The notes beneath the pieces are model-generated. The model ran no database searches and had not been told where the DNA came from. It saw only the letters and a list, made by a program, of their open reading frames with translations. This document shows, piece by piece, positions 1-6,541 of a stretch of 52,554 nucleotides of DNA. Position 1 is the first letter of the stretch. The number at the start of each line of letters is the position of its first letter. The DNA lies in IMG/VR virus record IMGVR_UViG_3300006622_000024, positions 41,402 to 93,955 of that record, one strand, 5' to 3'. Position numbers and translations under genes: made by a program. The DNA comes from a virus.

Positions 1-44
1 TCTGCTTAGAAGGCAGATGCTCTATCCAGCTGAGCTATCGGTCC
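1..44 (-). tRNA. tRNA-Arg (UCU), 5' part, cut by window edge
   Basis: Read on the minus strand, the 44 nt fold as a 7-nt acceptor 5' strand (GGACCGA), TA, a D stem GCTC/GAGC, then an anticodon stem TCTGC/GCAGA around the loop CTTCTAA. The anticodon is TCT, which reads AGA (Arg). The variable loop, T arm and 3' acceptor strand lie before position 1. AGA is frequent in these AT-rich genes, so a phage-borne tRNA for it would suit translation of the phage's own genes. Confidence 0.9.
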
Positions 45-50
45 TCAGTT

Positions 51-323
51 CTAGAAGTTTTCTGCCAAGATCTTATCTATATCTTCTCTTGACTGCCAAC
101 CTCTTACATCATCATCTCCTTCAACAAGGACCTCAAAGCTTGCAGCATCGGATACTCTCTCACATTCAGCTCTGTTACCAGCTCTTGATGAACTGTACAT
201 ACCCTCTCCGCATACTATTGATATACGTTTACCACCTTTGCTTTTTAATCCTCTAACTTGAGTCATAATAGCACCTTTAACATGAGGGTGATCTAGAAAT
301 ATTAAATTATCAAATGTAATCAT
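51..323 (-). CDS. hypothetical protein with GWQ-x-x-DI C-terminal motif
   Basis: A 90-residue soluble protein with no known function. The C-terminus ends in GWQSREDIDKIL, which resembles the end of the 97-residue protein at 4475-4768 (GWQTLDDIAKVI). Both also start with a short beta-rich segment and an early 'HP', so they are probably distant paralogues. The ATG follows an A-rich leader (AATAAAAGTT). It lies directly upstream of the tRNA, with 6 nt between its stop and the tRNA 5' end. Confidence 0.75.
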   Translation of the reverse strand: MITFDNLIFLDHPHVKGAIMTQVRGLKSKGGKRISIVCGEGMYSSSRAGNRAECERVSDAASFEVLVEGDDDVRGWQSREDIDKILAENF

Positions 324-331
324 AACTTTTA

Positions 332-1102
332 TTATTCAGCTGTTAATACGTAATCTCTATATTGCCATTTAAGAACATCAATATTGCTCATTCTTACTTT
401 CTCATAGACTCTAGGAGTTTCTCCATAAGTACTAATCTCAATGTCAGCAGACTTACCAGAAGAAGTTTTAGAAATAATCTTAGCAGAAGTAATACCTCTC
501 AAAGTCCAGTCCCATCTAAGATCAATAGAACCTTTTTTATCTTTGTCAAATACTAACCCTTCTCCTTCTAGCTTAGATTTAGCTTCATCTAAGTAAGTTT
601 GATTTTTCTCATCTTTTAACTTTTGAATATCAGCTTCGGCTGACCACTTAGCTTTTTGTGCAGCACTATATTCTTCAGCAAATGATTCTTTATAGTCGTT
701 GAACTTAGCAATGATATCATCACCGTGATCCAAAAGTACTTTAGCAACTTCACCAGCAGTATACAATCTTTCTAATTCCCACTGAGAGTTATCGTTAGTA
801 GAATACATGCTAGTTTCGATATTAGTAAACTCTCCAGTCTTCCAATCATCTCTAAATCTAAGAGTAATCATCTCTTTGTCATAATTGTACTCCTTATGAG
901 GACGTTTAACTACAAAAGTAGTACCGTAATCATGGTGAAAGTATACATCATCTAGAGTAAACTCTCCTCCGAAATATTCTTGAATAATTTCAAAGTATTG
1001 AGCATCTCTCTTTTTTTCTACTTCAACGTAAGTTTTAGTAATTTCTTTGAGCTCTTGGCTCTTCGTTTCGATAATTTGATCTAAGATCTCTGTTTTTGTC
1101 AT
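332..1102 (-). CDS. hypothetical coiled-coil protein, 256 aa
   Basis: The function is not recognised. The N-terminal 35 residues and a central stretch (about 130-185) are Glu/Lys-rich and look like coiled coil. The rest looks like mixed alpha/beta with many aromatic residues. There is no signal peptide or membrane segment. It is the first gene after a strong class I promoter (GTTG-N20-TATATTAAGG) and has the AAAGGTT leader just before ATG, so it is probably an early or middle product. Confidence 0.8.
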   Translation of the reverse strand: MTKTEILDQIIETKSQELKEITKTYVEVEKKRDAQYFEIIQEYFGGEFTLDDVYFHHDYGTTFVVKRPHKEYNYDKEMITLRFRDDWKTGEFTNIETSMYSTNDNSQWELERLYTAGEVAKVLLDHGDDIIAKFNDYKESFAEEYSAAQKAKWSAEADIQKLKDEKNQTYLDEAKSKLEGEGLVFDKDKKGSIDLRWDWTLRGITSAKIISKTSSGKSADIEISTYGETPRVYEKVRMSNIDVLKWQYRDYVLTAE

Positions 1103-1130
1103 AACCTTTATTTTTAACCTTTTAACTATA

Positions 1131-1164
1131 CCTTAATATACGAAGAATATATCAGGATTCCAAC
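1131..1164 (-). promoter_or_regulatory. class I promoter GTTG-N20-TATATTAAGG
   Basis: On the minus strand GTTG is followed after exactly 20 nt by TATATTAAGG. The spacer GAATCCTGATATATTCTTCG is almost identical to that of the promoter at 5424-5457. The TTG and TAnnTT layout matches the known Bacteroidetes sigma-A pattern (TTG near -33, TAnnTTTG near -7). Confidence 0.75.
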
Positions 1165-1175
1165 TAGTAACCTAA

Positions 1176-1727
1176 TTATTTTTTAGGTTTTCCCATCATT
1201 ACTTTACGATGTTTCTCTCCTCCAATCACTCTATCATAAGAACCATCTCCGTGCCAAATGATTTCTTTTCCTTTGAGAGCAGCTTTTACTATTTCTTCAT
1301 CATCAACTATATCTACTCCTTTTGCTTTAAGTATATCTAAAATCTTTCCGGAAACTTCTATATAATGTCCATTTTTTTTCAAGCTGTTAGCAGTATGGTT
1401 AACTGCTGCTGATTTAGCTTTACTTCCTCCGTCGTGACCCATTGCAACATGCTTTGTTCCTCCTGATCTTTTTTTAGTTACAGCAACAGCATCTGGTTCT
1501 GGATCTTGATCTACGTCAATGACTGCAAACATATCTCCTACTTCAGGACCAATATCTTCTGGTTTGTTGACATTTGGATGACCTCCAATAGGTTTATAAG
1601 CTGTAGAAATCAAATTATATATCATTTCTTTAGCTTTCACTAATTCATCTGGGGTAAGAGGTCTCCATACATCTTTTTTGAATGCAGGTTCTATATCTCT
1701 TTCTAGTATAATATCAACTAACTTCAT
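1176..1727 (-). CDS. hypothetical phage protein, 183 aa
   Basis: Not assigned to a family. The N-terminus (LVDIILERDIEPAF) and a Pro/Asp-rich middle are followed by a basic, glycine-rich segment (KRSGGTKHVAMGHDGGSKAK) and a helical region that ends in a Lys-rich tail. The ATG overlaps the stop of the esterase gene upstream by 14 nt, and a TATTTATA box lies 16 nt before the ATG, inside that gene. The two may be co-transcribed. Confidence 0.75.
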   Translation of the reverse strand: MKLVDIILERDIEPAFKKDVWRPLTPDELVKAKEMIYNLISTAYKPIGGHPNVNKPEDIGPEVGDMFAVIDVDQDPEPDAVAVTKKRSGGTKHVAMGHDGGSKAKSAAVNHTANSLKKNGHYIEVSGKILDILKAKGVDIVDDEEIVKAALKGKEIIWHGDGSYDRVIGGEKHRKVMMGKPKK

Positions 1728-2187
1728 TAAGAATTACTTTATTATAAATATCCCTAAAAACAGTAAGAGAAGTTCTATGTCCCATTCCTTCTATCTCAGT
1801 CCAGCTATTTGCTAAGTCTTTATAAACTCTAGTAGCTTTAGGGTCAATAACATCATCTTCAGTACCTACAACAAAGTTTCTTTTCCAGTTCGTCTCTCCG
1901 TAAGTAACTCCTTCCGGTTCTATCGTTCTACTATGCAGTGCAGGATTAAAGAGCAGTACCTCTGTATCTAAATGACTACCCAAAGCATCAGCAAAATAAC
2001 CACCCATACTACTACCGATAATTAAATCAGGTTTATCTACCTTAGCAGCTTCTAACAAACTTTTAAACATTTTAGGATTAGTATAAACCATCCTCGGAGC
2101 GAAGACTCTATCAGCAACACTGTGCAGAAAGTCAACTTTCGGACCACCGACAGAAGACTCAAGACCATGTAAATACCAAATGTTCAT
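1714..2187 (-). CDS. YqiA-like alpha/beta-hydrolase (esterase)
   Basis: A small single-domain alpha/beta hydrolase of the UPF0227/YqiA type (known members hydrolyse short acyl esters). Visible motifs are the oxyanion HGLESS at residues 6-11, the nucleophile elbow GSSMGGYFA (Ser about 60), an Asp in VGTEDDVIDP and the catalytic His in GMGHR near the end. At 157 residues it is close to full length for the family. It has its own class I promoter. The substrate during infection is unknown. Confidence 0.85.
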   Translation of the reverse strand: MNIWYLHGLESSVGGPKVDFLHSVADRVFAPRMVYTNPKMFKSLLEAAKVDKPDLIIGSSMGGYFADALGSHLDTEVLLFNPALHSRTIEPEGVTYGETNWKRNFVVGTEDDVIDPKATRVYKDLANSWTEIEGMGHRTSLTVFRDIYNKVILNEVS

Positions 2188-2203
2188 ACCGTAACCTTTT
2201 ATA

Positions 2204-2237
2204 CCTAAATATATGAAAAATTATTCGGGTTACCAAC
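2204..2237 (-). promoter_or_regulatory. class I promoter GTTG-N20-TATATTTAGG
   Basis: GTTG is 20 nt from TATATTTAGG on the minus strand. It fills the 50-nt gap before the esterase gene and is followed by an AAAAGGTTACGGT leader to the ATG. Confidence 0.7.
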
Positions 2238-2594
2238 TTATTTCATGAAAGCTTGAACCCCTAAAATAGCAAAGCAAAGTAGTAATTGTATAGCTATTTT
2301 CATTGTAAATGGCTCTTTGAAGTAAATTTGAATAAGAGCTGCATAAACTACTATACCAATAGCAAAACCTATAAACCTTCCTGCCCATATACTTCCTCCG
2401 TAACCGGCAACATTATACTTTGTTGCAAGAATAAAGACATAAGTTAAAGGAATTGATAAAGCATACATTCCCCACCAAGTCTCATCTAGCTTAGGGTATT
2501 TAAATTGTAAGTTATGCTGAAACCAAGCTCCAATCTGAGCTATAAACGTAACTAGTGCACCTAGTAATATATAATACCAATTTAAATCTTTCAT
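2238..2594 (-). CDS. four-helix membrane protein, 118 aa
   Basis: About four hydrophobic segments can be read: residues 6-24, 44-60, 70-88 and 98-115. There are no recognisable catalytic residues. The start overlaps the stop of the flavin reductase as TAATG, so the two are translationally coupled. A membrane partner, perhaps an anchor or electron acceptor, of the reductase is an inference from this coupling. Confidence 0.8.
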   Translation of the reverse strand: MKDLNWYYILLGALVTFIAQIGAWFQHNLQFKYPKLDETWWGMYALSIPLTYVFILATKYNVAGYGGSIWAGRFIGFAIGIVVYAALIQIYFKEPFTMKIAIQLLLCFAILGVQAFMK

Positions 2595-3304
2595 TATCCG
2601 AATATTTCGACTCTAATATCTTTAGTCATTTCAAAACCTCTCTCTGTAAGATGTCTTCTACCTTCTTCAATCATTCTATTCCAGCCACAGAAGTACACTA
2701 GAGGCTTTACATCCATATTATCTATAAGTTTTAGATAATGTTCATGTACATAACCGGATGCAATTCCAGGTTTATTCTCTCTACTCAAAGTAGGAATATA
2801 TTCAAAATTAGGAATACCTTCTTGAATTCTCTCAAACTCATCTTTGTAGAGTAGTTCTTTTTCAGTTCTAGTTCCAAAGAATAATTTAATATCGTGGAAC
2901 TGTATATTTCTTTCTGCTAGCCATCCTGCCATAGAACGGAATGGGGATACACCTGAACCAGTACTCACCATAAAGATAGGTCTAGTTTCTACTTCTTGAG
3001 TTAAAGTAAATATTCCCATCGGGCCTCTATATAGAAATTCGGTACCTACTGTAGCTTCATGGAACAAATGATTGGACATAAGTCCTCCAGGTAGCTCTGT
3101 TATAATAAGTTCAAATTTATTAGAACCGTTAGGCCAAGAAGCAATAGAATAGTTACGAGCAAAGGCTCCTTCTTCTCCTGGTTTAGCTACTAACTGAACT
3201 AACTGTCCTGGAAGATATTTAAGTTCCTGTAATGGATCTTCGAATATAAATCTCCAGTTCCTATCTGTCTCTTTTATTATGTCTACTAGTACACAAACGT
3301 TCAT
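2594..3304 (-). CDS. ferredoxin-NADP+ reductase-like FAD/NAD(P) oxidoreductase
   Basis: A complete two-domain FNR-family protein (236 aa). The N-terminal beta barrel carries the FAD motif RNYSIAS (about residues 50-56) and PGGLMSNHL (FAD phosphate region). The C-terminal Rossmann domain starts with STGSGVSPFRSM and ends with FCGWNRMIEEG and VEIFG. There is no CxxxxCxxC 2Fe-2S domain, so it is a stand-alone flavoprotein that would pass NAD(P)H electrons to a separate carrier. It is coupled by TAATG overlaps to small membrane proteins on both sides. The electron acceptor cannot be told from sequence. Such genes are uncommon in phages. Confidence 0.88.
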   Translation of the reverse strand: MNVCVLVDIIKETDRNWRFIFEDPLQELKYLPGQLVQLVAKPGEEGAFARNYSIASWPNGSNKFELIITELPGGLMSNHLFHEATVGTEFLYRGPMGIFTLTQEVETRPIFMVSTGSGVSPFRSMAGWLAERNIQFHDIKLFFGTRTEKELLYKDEFERIQEGIPNFEYIPTLSRENKPGIASGYVHEHYLKLIDNMDVKPLVYFCGWNRMIEEGRRHLTERGFEMTKDIRVEIFG

Positions 3305-3483
3305 TAAAACAACCCTTTAAAAAATGTTATTAAAAATATCGAAAATGAGATAGGCCAACAAAATATATTAAACACCCTTTCTCTATTTGTCCAGCCTTCA
3401 GCTGCCTCTGGTAAGTTATGCTTAGTAGTGTAGTATTCTAACCATAAACACCATACTAGTCCAATTAGTATATATTCTATCAT
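3304..3483 (-). CDS. small membrane protein, 59 aa
   Basis: Two hydrophobic segments (residues 2-14 and about 36-55) are separated by a polar loop with charged residues. I chose the ATG at 3481-3483 because it begins one base after the stop of the 52-residue gene upstream; a longer reading would run through that gene. Its stop overlaps the reductase ATG as TAATG. It is probably part of the same translational unit as the reductase. Confidence 0.7.
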   Translation of the reverse strand: MIEYILIGLVWCLWLEYYTTKHNLPEAAEGWTNRERVFNIFCWPISFSIFLITFFKGLF

Positions 3484-3484
3484 A

Positions 3485-3643
3485 TTATTTTGGATTAGGT
3501 ACAAGTCTAAAAGTACATGCTGGTTTACCATTTATAATAGGCATACCAAACTCATCTGTTTCTATTGACTTAACCTTTACTCTTTTATTTTTAAAGCGGC
3601 CTACCATAATAGTATCGCCAACTTCTACGTTAATTTTTATCAT
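3485..3643 (-). CDS. small beta-rich hypothetical protein, 52 aa
   Basis: The protein begins MIKINVEVGDTIMVGRFKNK and looks like a small SH3-like or beta-barrel fold (VGDTIMVGRFKNKRVKV). The ATG overlaps the stop of the zinc-finger gene upstream as ATGA, and the stop is one base from the next ATG. This packing on both sides supports a real gene although it is short. Confidence 0.7.
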   Translation of the reverse strand: MIKINVEVGDTIMVGRFKNKRVKVKSIETDEFGMPIINGKPACTFRLVPNPK

Positions 3644-3876
3644 CTTACCTTATATAAGTTACTACCCCAGCCAGTTCTTCTATCCATAGCTGCGATAGTT
3701 CTAGCTGACTCTGGGTCTTTTATTATTTCAGTTTCACAGTAAGTAGTCTTTCCGGAAATAATATTCCTAACATACCATCTAGAGGTATCAGAACACTTAA
3801 CACAAACTTTAGTATCAGGCAATGCCTTTATTCTTAGAGGATTGATTTCCTCTGTACATTTACAACACTTTACCAT
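3640..3876 (-). CDS. DksA/TraR-like zinc-finger protein, 78 aa
   Basis: A C4 zinc finger is formed by CxxC at residues 4-7 (CCKC) and 25-28 (CVKC), with a linker INPLRIKALPDT that resembles the TraR/DksA C-terminal finger (I-x-x-x-R-L-x-A-x-P). The long coiled coil of DksA is absent, so this is a stand-alone finger. A class I promoter ends only a few bases before the ATG, which implies a very short leader. It may bind RNA polymerase or nucleic acid; this is inference. Confidence 0.7.
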   Translation of the reverse strand: MVKCCKCTEEINPLRIKALPDTKVCVKCSDTSRWYVRNIISGKTTYCETEIIKDPESARTIAAMDRRTGWGSNLYKVR

Positions 3877-3880
3877 TCTA

Positions 3881-3912
3881 TTAATATATGAATAATTTAT
3901 GTAGTTTGCAAC
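3881..3912 (-). promoter_or_regulatory. class I promoter GTTG-N20-TATATTAA
   Basis: GTTG (inside the 3' end of the SWIM-protein gene) is exactly 20 nt from TATATTAA. The ATG of the zinc-finger gene begins 5 nt after this box, so the transcript would be leaderless or nearly so. Confidence 0.7.
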
Positions 3913-4304
3913 TCAGAGCTGACTTCTTTGATATGCTTACATTTTTTATGTCCAATATATCCCCAGCAGTCACAGCTTAAGTTACCATGTTTATTATACC
4001 TTACAGTATATTCTTTATTACTAGAAGCAGAAGTAAATTTCCAACTCTTCTCTTCTACAAATAATTCTTCGAAAGGTTTCTTTTCAACTACTAAATCATC
4101 ATGAGTAGTTTTTGGATGAACCTCCATGTAAGATGGAGTATGAATCTTCTTTCCATCTCTCATTATAAACCCTCCTTTACCTACATTAGAGTAAGGAACT
4201 TTATATGTATGACGAGTTACAAATAAACCATTTGCTTTTATAGCGTTCAAGCTTAATGCTCCATCACTGTATACTATCTCACCGTCTACATTCCAAAGTG
4301 CCAT
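3897..4304 (-). CDS. SWIM-type zinc-finger protein, 135 aa
   Basis: The C-terminal 35 residues carry a SWIM finger, CxCx(n)CxH, read as CDCWGYIGHKKCKH. It is preceded by a beta segment with the usual KEYTVRYNKHGNLS lead-in. SWIM fingers bind DNA or proteins. The N-terminal 90 residues are beta-rich without a recognised domain. The role is unknown. Confidence 0.75.
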   Translation of the reverse strand: MALWNVDGEIVYSDGALSLNAIKANGLFVTRHTYKVPYSNVGKGGFIMRDGKKIHTPSYMEVHPKTTHDDLVVEKKPFEELFVEEKSWKFTSASSNKEYTVRYNKHGNLSCDCWGYIGHKKCKHIKEVSSELQTT

Positions 4305-4307
4305 ATA

Positions 4308-4478
4308 TTATTTATTAGGGTTAGTACAATCTTTTTTGTGCTGAAACCATCCACCACATTTACATTTAATATAGTGAACAGTAGCTAGAACTGCAGGAGA
4401 CCCGGCCATCAAGGTTATGACATTTGGGTGCCAGTGGTCTCCGCAAAGTCCTATTAAGTGTTTGAAAAATTCTATCAT
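4308..4478 (-). CDS. small Cys/His-rich protein, 56 aa
   Basis: Begins MIEFFKHLIGLCGDHWHPNV and ends with KCKCGGWFQHKKDC. The potential metal ligands are C12, H15, H17 and a C-x-C...H...C cluster at the end. The ATG overlaps the stop of the gene upstream as ATGA, and the stop is 3 nt before the next ATG. A central hydrophobic patch (VITLMAGSPAVLATV) could be a membrane segment. Confidence 0.65.
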   Translation of the reverse strand: MIEFFKHLIGLCGDHWHPNVITLMAGSPAVLATVHYIKCKCGGWFQHKKDCTNPNK

Positions 4479-4768
4479 ATTACTTTTCTATCTTTATATT
4501 CGTTAATTACTTTGGCAATGTCATCAAGAGTTTGCCATCCTTCTTGTACTAGTATCTTTAAAGAACTCTTACTCCTAACTATAAATTCAAATGCTATAAC
4601 TTCGTCAGGATCAGTTACAGCTTGTTTATCTTTTATGCCGCCAGGGGTACTAAAAAAGCCTGGTCCTGCTGCTATTCTATAATCATGATCCTTAGTTTCA
4701 TAAGTACCTAACAGAGCAGTAGGAATATTAGGATGAGTACTGAATTTAAATTTAGCTAGAACAGACAT
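4475..4768 (-). CDS. hypothetical protein with EGWQTLDDI motif, 97 aa
   Basis: Function not known. The C-terminal QEGWQTLDDIAKVINE matches the pattern at the end of the 90-residue protein at 51-323, which suggests a small paralogous family. There is no signal peptide. It sits in a run of very small, closely packed genes. Confidence 0.75.
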   Translation of the reverse strand: MSVLAKFKFSTHPNIPTALLGTYETKDHDYRIAAGPGFFSTPGGIKDKQAVTDPDEVIAFEFIVRSKSSLKILVQEGWQTLDDIAKVINEYKDRKVI

Positions 4769-4769
4769 A

Positions 4770-4988
4770 TTAAAATGGTAAGGGTTTATCTTTTTCAGAC
4801 TTACTAATAGGTTCTGAATGATCTTCTAGCTTCCTGTAGTTAAAAGAAGCAAAAGGTTGCTCACCTATCTCTGTTACATCAGCACCAATCTTTTTAGCTG
4901 ATCTATGAGCCTTATACCTAGCACTATAATCATCTTTAGCATAGACATATACGTCCATAGTCACTACATATCTTTTATCCTTACTCAT
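4770..4988 (-). CDS. hypothetical protein, 72 aa
   Basis: A highly charged small protein with a beta strand (YVVTMDVYVYAKDDYSA) followed by a basic helix and a polar tail ending DKPLPF. Function not recognised. The ATG overlaps the upstream stop by 4 nt (ATGA). Confidence 0.7.
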   Translation of the reverse strand: MSKDKRYVVTMDVYVYAKDDYSARYKAHRSAKKIGADVTEIGEQPFASFNYRKLEDHSEPISKSEKDKPLPF

Positions 4989-5206
4989 ACGTAATTATAT
5001 TTAAATTCTTCTCTCATAAATTCTAGTAAAGTTCTACTGAAATCAGCTTCATAGTCTCCTACTTCATTCCAAGAGAAGATAAAAGATTCAGCTATCTCTT
5101 CGATACAAGTACTATCCAACGTAGGGACTTTTTCCTTATTAAGTTGCATAAGCGAAATCGTATCTAATATTTCGCCAACGACATATTCTTTAGATAAATA
5201 TCTCAT
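4985..5206 (-). CDS. hypothetical acidic protein, 73 aa
   Basis: A small all-alpha acidic protein with no recognised motif. It is separated from its upstream neighbour by one base and overlaps the downstream one by 4 nt, so it belongs to the operon that starts at the promoter at 5424-5457. Confidence 0.7.
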   Translation of the reverse strand: MRYLSKEYVVGEILDTISLMQLNKEKVPTLDSTCIEEIAESFIFSWNEVGDYEADFSRTLLEFMREEFKYNYV

Positions 5207-5207
5207 A

Positions 5208-5399
5208 TTAACTTAACATTTTTATTGGTTCATTACCAGGCATACTAATTCTGATACCCCAGTTGGTACTACCAGAATGAACTATATATTTATCTCCTTG
5301 TACATCAACAAGTTTAGCTTTACTCCATTTAGTTTTACCACTAAGGGAGATACCTTCCATCAAGAACTCTTGACCGATATTTGCGTTTTTTAAAATCAT
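5208..5399 (-). CDS. hypothetical beta-rich protein, 63 aa
   Basis: A small protein, probably beta-barrel-like, with alternating hydrophobic strands (IGQEFLMEGISL, KYIVHSGSTNWGIRISM). No family is recognised. It is the first gene after a class I promoter and has the AAAGGTT leader before its ATG. Confidence 0.7.
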   Translation of the reverse strand: MILKNANIGQEFLMEGISLSGKTKWSKAKLVDVQGDKYIVHSGSTNWGIRISMPGNEPIKMLS

Positions 5400-5423
5400 A
5401 ACCTTTATTACTTTAATATTATA

Positions 5424-5457
5424 CCTTAATATAAGAAGAATATATCAGGATTCCAAC
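5424..5457 (-). promoter_or_regulatory. class I promoter, near-duplicate of the one at 1131
   Basis: GTTG-N20-TATATTAAGG. The 34 bp differ from the 1131-1164 promoter at a single spacer position, and the flanks also match for several bases, which indicates recent duplication or conversion between promoter copies. Confidence 0.75.
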
Positions 5458-5474
5458 TACTAACTAAGTTATTT

Positions 5475-5672
5475 TTAAGCTAAAATAACAAATTTTTCAG
5501 TTGAATCCATATTGATAAGGTTTCTGAGAGTACGTCTACCGTTTGGTCTTTTGGTAATACGTTCGTAGATGTATCCGTCTAGAGAGATATGAAATCCGTC
5601 GATGATCATATCGGCGATTCTAGAGGTCATTCTTGCTTTTGGAAAATAGTAGTATTTCGTCATTTGTATCAT
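5475..5672 (-). CDS. hypothetical basic protein, 65 aa
   Basis: A basic small protein (ERITKRPNGRRTLRNLINM) with predicted strand-helix content and no known family. A second in-frame ATG lies 3 codons in (MTKYYYF), and the true start could be either. The promoter CTTG-N20-TATATT lies just upstream. Confidence 0.65.
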   Translation of the reverse strand: MIQMTKYYYFPKARMTSRIADMIIDGFHISLDGYIYERITKRPNGRRTLRNLINMDSTEKFVILA

Positions 5673-5686
5673 ATTTTATTTAATAC

Positions 5687-5716
5687 AATATAAGAAATAT
5701 TAATCAGAAAAGCAAG
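5687..5716 (-). promoter_or_regulatory. class I promoter variant CTTG-N20-TATATT
   Basis: Same 20-nt spacing as the other class I sites but with CTTG instead of GTTG. It lies between the 65-residue gene and the oxygenase gene upstream. Confidence 0.6.
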
Positions 5717-6358
5717 TTAAATAAGTACTTTTTCTTTGAACTTAAGTTTAGTATTTCCTGCTAGCACTATTCTCCAATTAGTAGAATTTGGATTTAATTG
5801 AGGTTTGTGCCATAAGGTACCTGGGAAGATATATAGTGAATCTATTTCTGGGAATATCTTCATTGCATCATCATCAGATGAAGTAGGTGAAAAGAATAAT
5901 TTACCTTCATCCCCAACACAATTATCAGGAACATCTAAGTAATATGTCCATGTATAATCTGCGGACATTGGTTCTGATGGATGAAAACTTATATGGTTAT
6001 GATAGTTTGAATCTTTATTTTGTGGAGTACTTATAAATACCCATGAGTGAGTAAATGTTTGAACAGCTTTTCTTGGTTGTAGTTTATTATGATACTCTAA
6101 AACTTTCTGACCAAAATGCTTATCTAATCCACGTATTGATTCAGCATCAGAGAAACCAAGTTGTATCTGTATGCCAGGACCTCCAATTTTTTTATTTGCA
6201 TCTAATCCTAAGTTTTTAAGATGCTGTTTATTATCTAAATGTCCAGGACGAAAAAAACCTACATATTCCAGTAGGTCTTTTCTGAGTTGTTCTTTATTTT
6301 GTAATAACATAGGTACCTTGTGTACCTTATACTTTGCATAAGTAAAGTCAATTTCCAT
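5717..6358 (-). CDS. 2-oxoglutarate/Fe(II)-dependent oxygenase-like protein
   Basis: The C-terminal half has a double-stranded beta-helix signature: metal ligands in YHNHISFHP (about residue 120), a distal His in PGTLWHKPQ, then a 2OG-anchoring Arg in NWRIVLAGN. YYLDVPDN and GKLFFSP mark core strands. Phage members of this superfamily hydroxylate proteins or nucleic acids, but the substrate here is unknown. The Asp of the usual HxD is not certain. An AAAAGGTTTT leader precedes the ATG. Confidence 0.7.
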   Translation of the reverse strand: MEIDFTYAKYKVHKVPMLLQNKEQLRKDLLEYVGFFRPGHLDNKQHLKNLGLDANKKIGGPGIQIQLGFSDAESIRGLDKHFGQKVLEYHNKLQPRKAVQTFTHSWVFISTPQNKDSNYHNHISFHPSEPMSADYTWTYYLDVPDNCVGDEGKLFFSPTSSDDDAMKIFPEIDSLYIFPGTLWHKPQLNPNSTNWRIVLAGNTKLKFKEKVLI

Positions 6359-6381
6359 AAAACCTTTTGTTGTATTATATT

Positions 6382-6519
6382 ATAGGTGCACTTCTTTGAT
6401 AGCGTTAACTATTTTCTGGAATGCAGCTTTGATTGCTACTTGATCATCTGCAGAAGCCTTAGCTACCTGCATTTGGATTTCTCCTTGATTGAATTCTTTT
6501 TCTTTATTATTTTCCATTA
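6382..6519 (-). CDS. small acidic-start hypothetical protein, 45 aa
   Basis: Reads MENNKEKEFNQGEIQMQVAK at its start and continues as a single amphipathic helix to AIKEVHL. No homologue is recognised. It fills the 180-nt space between the oxygenase and the large Cys-tailed protein, has a clear ATG with A/T-rich leader, and there is no competing reading frame. Confidence 0.6.
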
Positions 6520-6541
6520 TATTATTATTAAATAGTTAATT

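Noticed and set aside
2594-3304. Ferredoxin or 2Fe-2S-containing reductase
   Set aside because: No CxxxxCxxC cluster motif exists in the protein; only FAD and NAD(P) domains are visible.
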